DNA from: JALVCQ01 sp964452325
GTDB lineage: Bacteria; Bacteroidota; Bacteroidia; JAADEI01; JALVCQ01
Direction of reading: 5' to 3'
Assembly: GCA_964452325.1 (NCBI GenBank)
Contig: CAYVLB010000057.1
Span: 1-11,185, forward strand
DNA length: 11,185 bases
Part shown: piece by piece, positions 6,998 through 11,185 of the stretch
How the letters are laid out: each line of letters starts with the position of its first letter
How positions within the stretch are numbered: the stretch's first letter is position 1
Program-made: the position numbers and the translations under genes
The notes under the pieces: model-generated
What the model saw: only the letters and a program-made list of their open reading frames with translations
Databases searched by the model: none
Told to the model about the DNA's origin: nothing

Positions 6998-7966
6998 ATG
7001 CCCGAAAAATACATATTCGACCATAAGTCCCATCGTTTTGTTCCCTACCAATGGGGATGGAAAGAGTGGATATGGTATGGATTGGTTGGGATTTCCCTGA
7101 TGATGGGGGGGGCTGCGTTAACGATATATGCTTTCAGTCGATATGTGGATACTCCGGAAGAGCGCATGCTTCGGCATAAGGTACTGAGTTATCAGATTGA
7201 AGTAGAGAAGCTGCAGCAGCGAGTAGAAGATTTGTCAGCAGTAGTAGCCTCTTTGCAAGAAAAGGATGAAAAGATCTACCGGGTAATCTTCGAAGCGCCC
7301 CCCATTAGTAAGGATGTTCGTGAAGGGGGGTTCGGGGGGGCACCTCGTTATGCGGAACTGCGAAGCATAGATGAGTCGGGGAGTGTAGCCAATTTAGCCC
7401 AAAAAGTGGATCAATTAAGTAGCCAATTGTACTTGCTGACGAAATCGTATAATGAAATATCCAATCTGGCACGTAAGAAGGAAGATTGGGCTCGCCACAA
7501 GCCGGTGATTATGCCAATTCCTGGCAACAAGATCAAACGCTTTGCTTCGGGGTTTGGTTATCGGATTCATCCTTTCTATAAAATACGCAAGTTTCATAAA
7601 GGTGTTGACTTTTCAGCGCGTCGGGGCACTCCCGTCTATGCCACGGGTGATGGCGTGGTCCAAATGGTCAAGCGTTCGCGCAAAGGGTATGGTAACATGA
7701 TCATCATCGACCATGGTTACGGTTACAAAACGCTTTATGCCCACTTGTGGAAATTCAACGTGCGGCCAGGCCAAAAGGTCCGGCGGGGGGATGTAATTGG
7801 GTATGTGGGTAGTACGGGACTATCAATGGCGCCTCACTTGCACTATGAGGTGCATAAGAACGGCCAACCTGTCAACCCGATTTACTATTTCCATAACGAC
7901 CTGACACCGGATGAATATGCAGAGTTGATTGAAAAGGACCGTCAGACTCATCAGTCGTTTGATTAA
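6998..7966 (+). CDS. Membrane-anchored M23 (LytM-type) metallopeptidase
   Basis: This is predicted to cut peptide cross-bridges of peptidoglycan or other envelope substrates in the periplasm. From the ATG at 6998 it has 322 residues: a short cytoplasmic start, one membrane helix (about 27-46), a coiled coil (about 57-95), an IYRVIFEAPPI linker typical of Bacteroidota M23 proteins, and a C-terminal LytM domain (about 175-300). All zinc/catalytic residues are present: H200 and D204 in FHKGVDF, H249 in LYAHL, and H282 in APHLHYEVH. The domain should therefore be active. An in-frame GTG at 6986 would add four residues; I prefer the ATG because the MPEKYIFDHK start resembles homologues and leaves a leader of about 28 nt. 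The stop codon shares one base with the ATG of the next gene. The gene carries several runs of 6-8 G. Confidence 0.93.
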   Translation: MPEKYIFDHKSHRFVPYQWGWKEWIWYGLVGISLMMGGAALTIYAFSRYVDTPEERMLRHKVLSYQIEVEKLQQRVEDLSAVVASLQEKDEKIYRVIFEAPPISKDVREGGFGGAPRYAELRSIDESGSVANLAQKVDQLSSQLYLLTKSYNEISNLARKKEDWARHKPVIMPIPGNKIKRFASGFGYRIHPFYKIRKFHKGVDFSARRGTPVYATGDGVVQMVKRSRKGYGNMIIIDHGYGYKTLYAHLWKFNVRPGQKVRRGDVIGYVGSTGLSMAPHLHYEVHKNGQPVNPIYYFHNDLTPDEYAELIEKDRQTHQSFD

Positions 7967-8280
7967 TGCGTGAGCGTTCGATCCAAGAGGCGGCACGAGA
8001 AGTAGGCGTTACCGAATCAAAAATCCGTTTTTGGGAACGTACGATCAAAGGGCTTCGTTTCCCCCGAAGTGCCACAGGGCACCGCGTCTTTTATGATGAA
8101 GACATCGAAGTGCTCCGGTATATCAAATTCTTGCGGGAAGACAAGCATATTCCTCTTGAACAAATTTCCGACCTGTTGAATACCCATCGGCATATCTATC
8201 GGAAGGAATATCAGCTAATCGATCGGCTTGGGGCGGTTCGGCGATTTTTGGAAGAGGTGATCGAAAGCCTTACGAAGTAA
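7966..8280 (+). CDS. MerR-type winged-helix transcription regulator (short)
   Basis: This 104-residue protein consists almost only of a MerR DNA-binding domain. A helix-turn-helix covers about residues 5-25 (IQEAAREVGVTESKIRFWE), then a wing with the RFPRSATGHRVFYDEDIEVL segment, and then the IKFLREDKHIPLEQISDLL helix. The tail of about 30 residues is a helical, probably dimerising segment, with no cysteines or effector domain like those of metal- or drug-sensing MerR proteins. Its ATG overlaps the TAA of the M23 gene (TAATG), indicating coupled translation. I recall an M23 peptidase next to a short MerR protein in other Bacteroidota. The target genes are unknown; regulation of envelope genes would be a guess from context. 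Confidence 0.9.
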   Translation: MRERSIQEAAREVGVTESKIRFWERTIKGLRFPRSATGHRVFYDEDIEVLRYIKFLREDKHIPLEQISDLLNTHRHIYRKEYQLIDRLGAVRRFLEEVIESLTK

Positions 8281-8287
8281 TCGTTGA

Positions 8288-8836
8288 ATGAACATCGCTT
8301 TGTTTGAGCAGTGGCGTGAACGCATCGGATGGTGGTTGCGACCGCATCAAGCCGGGGCGAGTCCGTCCGGTTGCAGTGTGATTCGGTGGGAATCTGCCAT
8401 GCAGGTCGCTGTATTGGGGATATGGGGGAATGGCCATTTGTCATTGCTTCGCTTTTCCACCCTACTCCAACAAAAGGGGAAGTCGGTAACGAAGGTATTT
8501 TTCGTAACGAACGCTTCTGAACTTCCGACGTCACCACCTTCCGATACTTTCCTGTTACTATCAAAGGAACGGGATATATGGCGTCGTCCCCGAGTCAAAA
8601 CGCTTCATCGCCTATTACAGCGTTCATTCGACGTAGTACTCAATTTGGCAAGAGAGGAGGTATTTGCCCTGCACTACCTGGCATCGATAATGCGAGCCCC
8701 CCTAAAAATCGGAATTGCTCGGGAACGTTATGAAACCGTCTACGACGTTATCCTGGATGTTCCACCCGACCATTCCTTTCCGCAGGTTTTAGCTATTCTT
8801 CGCCAAACACTGACTGCCCTTCAAAAAAGCAGTTGA
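8288..8836 (+). CDS. Uncharacterised DUF6913-like protein
   Basis: This 182-residue protein has no known function. It has no signal peptide or membrane helix and looks cytoplasmic. Residues about 52-75 resemble a beta-alpha-beta nucleotide-type start (MQVAVLGIWGNGHLSLL), and about 115-145 read FDVVLNLAREEVFALHYLA followed by APLKIGIARE. Together these resemble the small DUF6913 proteins that I remember from Bacteroidota, often near dapA; I could not check this. The first 38 residues, with several Trp, Arg and Pro, have no recognisable pattern. A later ATG at 8399 (Met38) is an alternative start, but the upstream one sits only 7 bp after the merR stop, fitting a polycistronic unit. The gene is followed 39 bp later by dapA. 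Confidence 0.75.
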   Translation: MNIALFEQWRERIGWWLRPHQAGASPSGCSVIRWESAMQVAVLGIWGNGHLSLLRFSTLLQQKGKSVTKVFFVTNASELPTSPPSDTFLLLSKERDIWRRPRVKTLHRLLQRSFDVVLNLAREEVFALHYLASIMRAPLKIGIARERYETVYDVILDVPPDHSFPQVLAILRQTLTALQKSS

Positions 8837-8875
8837 GGAGACCTGACCGACTTTACATGTGCTTCGACGTATCGA

Positions 8876-9757
8876 TTGGAGGGCACCGGAGTTGCTGTGA
8901 TTACACCTTTTCGAAAAGATCACTCACTGGACAAAGAGGCGTTTGAACAATTAGTCGATCACTTACTGGGGGCAGGTATTGATTTTATTGTTGCCCTGGG
9001 CACCACTGCCGAAACGCCTACCTTGAGCATCCAGGAACAAAAGATCATCCTGGATATCGCTCATCGGCAGTGCCGTACTCATCGAAAGCTCCTGGTTGGA
9101 GGCTGGGGTGGTAATGCTACAGAGGCCTTAATGGATCGTCTGGATCAACTACCTTACGAACAATGCGATGCACTCTTGTCGGTAACCCCCTACTACAACA
9201 AACCCAACCAGCGGGGACTGATAGCACATTTTACACGTTTGGCCGATGATGCTCCGGCACCACTTATCCTCTACAATGTGCCTGGCCGAACCGGCATTGA
9301 CATGGACGTGCCGACCATCCTCGAATTGGCTCAACATCCCAATATCATTGGCATCAAGGAAGCCTCGGGTAATGTGATCAAGCAGCTGGAGTTGCTCCGG
9401 CGTGCTCCCGCCGACTTTGCTATTCTTTCTGGTGATGATGCCTTAGCCCTCCCGCAGATGGCCATGGGCATGCAAGGAATTATTTCGGTGGCGGCCAATG
9501 CCTATCCGGCATCCTTTTCCCAGATGATACGGTACGCCCGTGATGGGGAGCTTCCATCTGCCCAACGCATTCATTATCAAATGTTACCAATTCTCCATGC
9601 ATTATTTGAAGAAGGTAATCCCACTGGCATTAAGGCACTACTGGCCCATCAAGGGCGCATCGAAAACGTGCTGCGCCTTCCCTTGGTAAGCGCCTCACCT
9701 GCCCTTCAACAACGCCTGGCTCATTTGCACCAAGCAGTAAATGCTGTCCTTTCCTAA
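8876..9757 (+). CDS. dapA: 4-Hydroxy-tetrahydrodipicolinate synthase
   Basis: This enzyme condenses pyruvate with aspartate semialdehyde in the diaminopimelate/lysine pathway, in the cytoplasm, and so supplies peptidoglycan precursors. It is a (beta/alpha)8 barrel of 293 residues. The Schiff-base lysine K161 (GIKEASG), Y133 and R138 (LYNVPGRTG) and Y107 fall at the E. coli numbers. T43-T44 in GTTAETPTLS match the catalytic threonines with a shift of one. The frame has no ATG start: the best start is TTG at 8876, giving MEGTGVAVITPF, which aligns with the usual family N-terminus. The frame is open back to the stop of the preceding gene (8834-8836), with only a CTG at 8843 as another near-cognate start. 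The ATG at 8857 is out of frame. It is part of a tight plus-strand series, with tatD beginning 7 bp after it. Confidence 0.96.
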   Translation: MEGTGVAVITPFRKDHSLDKEAFEQLVDHLLGAGIDFIVALGTTAETPTLSIQEQKIILDIAHRQCRTHRKLLVGGWGGNATEALMDRLDQLPYEQCDALLSVTPYYNKPNQRGLIAHFTRLADDAPAPLILYNVPGRTGIDMDVPTILELAQHPNIIGIKEASGNVIKQLELLRRAPADFAILSGDDALALPQMAMGMQGIISVAANAYPASFSQMIRYARDGELPSAQRIHYQMLPILHALFEEGNPTGIKALLAHQGRIENVLRLPLVSASPALQQRLAHLHQAVNAVLS

Positions 9758-9764
9758 TTGCCCC

Positions 9765-10538
9765 ATGAAACTGATCGATACCCACGCCCATCTGTTTCTT
9801 CCGGACTTTGCAGAAGACATAGATGCGGTTGTAGAGCGAGCCCGCCAATTCGACGTACACAAAATATACCTTCCCAATATTGATTCTGCTACCCTTCAAC
9901 CCATGTATGATTTGCAGGCTGCTTATCCCGACATGTTTGAAGTGATGATCGGGTTACATCCTGGATCGGTGAATGCACAGTGGCAGGAGCAACTTGCCGA
10001 GATTGAATGCCACCTTCGGGCACGCGCTGATCAAGTGGTAGCCATTGGGGAAATTGGGCTGGATTTTTACTGGAGCCGGACATTTGAATTCCAACAGCGC
10101 CAAGTGTTCGAGATACAACTTCAATGGGCCGCAGAAATGAACTTGCCGGTGGTCCTTCACACGCGCAATAGCTTTGATGCAACGTTGGAAATGATCTACC
10201 CATACCTTGCAAAGGGGGTACGGGGCGTGTTTCATTGCTTCACTGGCGATTATGAAGCGGCCAAACGAGCCCTCAATGCAGGCTTTTATCTGGGCATTGG
10301 CGGTATAGTTACCTTTCAAAACAGCAGGTTAATTGAAATGATCCAGAAAGTTGGTTTAGATCACATTGTATTGGAAACAGATGCACCTTATCTATCGCCG
10401 TACCCCCACCGGGGACGACGCAACGAAAGTGCCCACGTTCGCATCATTGCCAATTTTATTGCTGAACGGCTGAACGTGCCCATAGCGGCAATTGCTCAGA
10501 AGACCACTGCCAATGCTCGTCGTGTTTTCAGAAAATGA
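9765..10538 (+). CDS. tatD: TatD family metal-dependent hydrolase (DNase)
   Basis: This 257-residue TIM-barrel protein of the amidohydrolase superfamily belongs to a family with 3'-5' exonuclease/DNase activity linked to DNA repair. All expected metal ligands are present: H7 and H9 (DTHAHL), E96 (GEIGLDFYW), H132 (LPVVLHTR), H157 (FHCFTGD) and D206 (LETDAPYLSP). I chose the ATG at 9765 because MKLIDTHAHL is the standard family start and it lies 7 bp after dapA. An earlier in-frame ATG at 9741 would overlap the dapA end and add eight non-conserved residues. The physiological substrate here is not evident, and the link to dapA is probably only positional. The 123-bp gap behind it separates this group from rpsO. 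Confidence 0.95.
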   Translation: MKLIDTHAHLFLPDFAEDIDAVVERARQFDVHKIYLPNIDSATLQPMYDLQAAYPDMFEVMIGLHPGSVNAQWQEQLAEIECHLRARADQVVAIGEIGLDFYWSRTFEFQQRQVFEIQLQWAAEMNLPVVLHTRNSFDATLEMIYPYLAKGVRGVFHCFTGDYEAAKRALNAGFYLGIGGIVTFQNSRLIEMIQKVGLDHIVLETDAPYLSPYPHRGRRNESAHVRIIANFIAERLNVPIAAIAQKTTANARRVFRK

Positions 10539-10602
10539 ACCCTTCTTTCTTTATTGGATTGCATTCTACAAGGGCATGGCAGGATGAAGTATTGCTCCCA
10601 AA

Positions 10603-10633
10603 TTCGATAACCCTTCCTAGAATATTATCTTTG
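10603..10633 (+). promoter_or_regulatory. Putative promoter of rpsO-pnp
   Basis: TATCTTTG (10626-10633) matches the -7 consensus TAnnTTTG exactly. TTCG (10603-10606) lies 19 bp upstream as an imperfect -33 element. Transcription would start near 10640, giving a leader of about 22 nt before the rpsO ATG at 10662. The layout closely mirrors the porP promoter (same octamer, same TTCG, 18-bp spacer). It lies in the 123-bp gap after tatD, where no clear terminator hairpin is seen. Confidence 0.65.
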
Positions 10634-10661
10634 CCCACCTTGAAAAGTGAATGGATTTACG

Positions 10662-10931
10662 ATGGCATTAAACAAAGAACAGAAGCGGGAAATTTTTGCC
10701 AAATATGGGAAAGGTCCTACGGATACGGGATCGGTGGAAAGTCAAGTAGCATTGCTGACAATACGGATCAACGAATTGGCTGCGCACCTCAAACGCAATC
10801 ACAAAGATCACTCGGCCAAGCGCAGCTTGTTGCGAATGGTAGGACGCCGTCGCAAGATCCTTAAATACATTCGTAGGAACAACATTCAGCGATACCGTGA
10901 GTTGTTGAAGGCACTGAACCTGCGGAAGTAA
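10662..10931 (+). CDS. rpsO: 30S ribosomal protein S15
   Basis: This is the primary 16S rRNA-binding protein that nucleates the central domain of the 30S subunit. From the ATG at 10662 it is 89 residues, exactly the usual S15 length. It contains the conserved DTGSVESQVALLTIRINELA segment (21-40), the loop NHKDHSAKRSLLRMVGRRRK (46-65) and the basic C-terminal helix. An in-frame GTG at 10647 would add five residues and is rejected on length and sequence. The gene is followed 16 bp later by pnp, the very common rpsO-pnp pair. In enterobacteria S15 represses its own mRNA through a leader structure; the short leader here (about 22 nt) leaves little room for that. Confidence 0.98.
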   Translation: MALNKEQKREIFAKYGKGPTDTGSVESQVALLTIRINELAAHLKRNHKDHSAKRSLLRMVGRRRKILKYIRRNNIQRYRELLKALNLRK

Positions 10932-10947
10932 GTCAAGTTAGGAAGCA

Positions 10948-11185
10948 ATGGGAAAATTAGGAACGCAGGAGATGCGATTTCAGATCGGTGAACGGGAAGT
11001 GGTCTTGGAGTTTGGCAAACTGGCCCGTCAGGCGGATGGAGCGGTGGTGCTTCGTGATGGGAAATGTGTGCTGCTAGCCACAGTGGTATCGGATGAAACC
11101 CCGCGTGAAGGTGTCGATTTTTTGCCCCTGACCGTCGACTATATGGAAAAGTTTTCGGCGGCAGGACGCTTTCCGGGTGGTTTTT
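10948..11185 (+). CDS. pnp: Polynucleotide phosphorylase, N-terminal part (cut by window edge)
   Basis: This enzyme degrades RNA 3' to 5' by phosphorolysis and is part of the RNA-decay machinery. Only the first 79 codons are present; the frame is open to the right edge. The visible part is the start of the first RNase PH domain: a beta strand with REVVLEFGKLARQADGAVV, then CVLLATVVSDE, GVDFLPLTVDYMEKFSAAGRFPGGF. This follows the PNPase pattern (E. coli: [20 protein letters not shown]). The ATG at 10948 is preferred; a second at 10972 is possible. An AGGA sits 4 nt before the first ATG, which is unusual for this phylum and may be chance. It lies 16 bp behind rpsO and is probably co-transcribed. 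Confidence 0.97.
   Translation, partial: MGKLGTQEMRFQIGEREVVLEFGKLARQADGAVVLRDGKCVLLATVVSDETPREGVDFLPLTVDYMEKFSAAGRFPGGF

Noticed and set aside
9741..9764. Earlier ATG for tatD inside dapA
   Set aside because: The eight added residues are not conserved, and MKLIDTHAHL at 9765 is the standard start.
10647..10661. GTG start for rpsO
   Set aside because: From ATG 10662 the protein is exactly 89 residues, the canonical S15 length.
10539..10661. tRNA, small RNA or S15-binding leader in the tatD-rpsO gap
   Set aside because: No cloverleaf or strong stem seen. The inferred transcript begins near 10640, leaving about 22 nt of leader.
10535..10864. Plus-strand frame of 109 codons across the tatD-rpsO gap
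   Set aside because: Most of it overlaps rpsO in another frame, and it contains the rpsO promoter. No family resemblance.
1..11185. CRISPR arrays, insertion sequences, attachment sites, prophage genes
   Set aside because: No regularly spaced repeats, transposase or integrase motifs, or long terminal inverted repeats were found. All complete genes but the DUF6913-like one fit ordinary families.

Overview
The window comes from a member of the Bacteroidota. Three things show this: a porP-gldK-gldL-gldM-gldN cluster, which encodes the type IX secretion system (T9SS) and gliding motor and is found only in this phylum; promoters that match the phylum's TAnnTTTG -7 consensus; and the near absence of Shine-Dalgarno sites. 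Base composition looks close to half GC by eye. I cannot assign an order or genus.

The window splits into two divergent halves around a short intergenic region (6905-6985). The left half is all on the minus strand. In order of transcription it holds selD (selenophosphate synthetase), porP/sprF-like, gldK, gldL, gldM, gldN, and the first 23 codons of a further exported protein that runs off the left edge. A -7 box lies before porP and another before gldK, each about 20 nt upstream of a start codon, so the T9SS genes are probably driven by two nested promoters. GldL and GldM form the proton-driven inner-membrane motor. GldK (lipoprotein) and GldN form the periplasmic/outer-membrane ring. The PorP-like protein is an outer-membrane component.

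The right half is all on the plus strand. A membrane-anchored M23 (LytM-type) peptidase overlaps a short MerR-type regulator by one base. A small uncharacterised protein follows (resembles the Bacteroidota DUF6913 group), then dapA (lysine/diaminopimelate synthesis, apparently with a TTG start) and tatD (metal-dependent hydrolase), all tightly spaced. After a 123-bp gap with its own promoter comes the conserved rpsO-pnp pair (ribosomal protein S15, polynucleotide phosphorylase); pnp is cut by the right edge.

The region is mainly conserved core genome. I see no mobile element, CRISPR array, tRNA or rRNA, and no gene-free stretch longer than 300 bases. No clearly new system is visible. The points most worth a second look are the cut-off secreted gene behind gldN, the DUF6913-like gene, the non-ATG start of dapA, the internal gldK promoter, and an eight-G tract inside the M23 peptidase gene.
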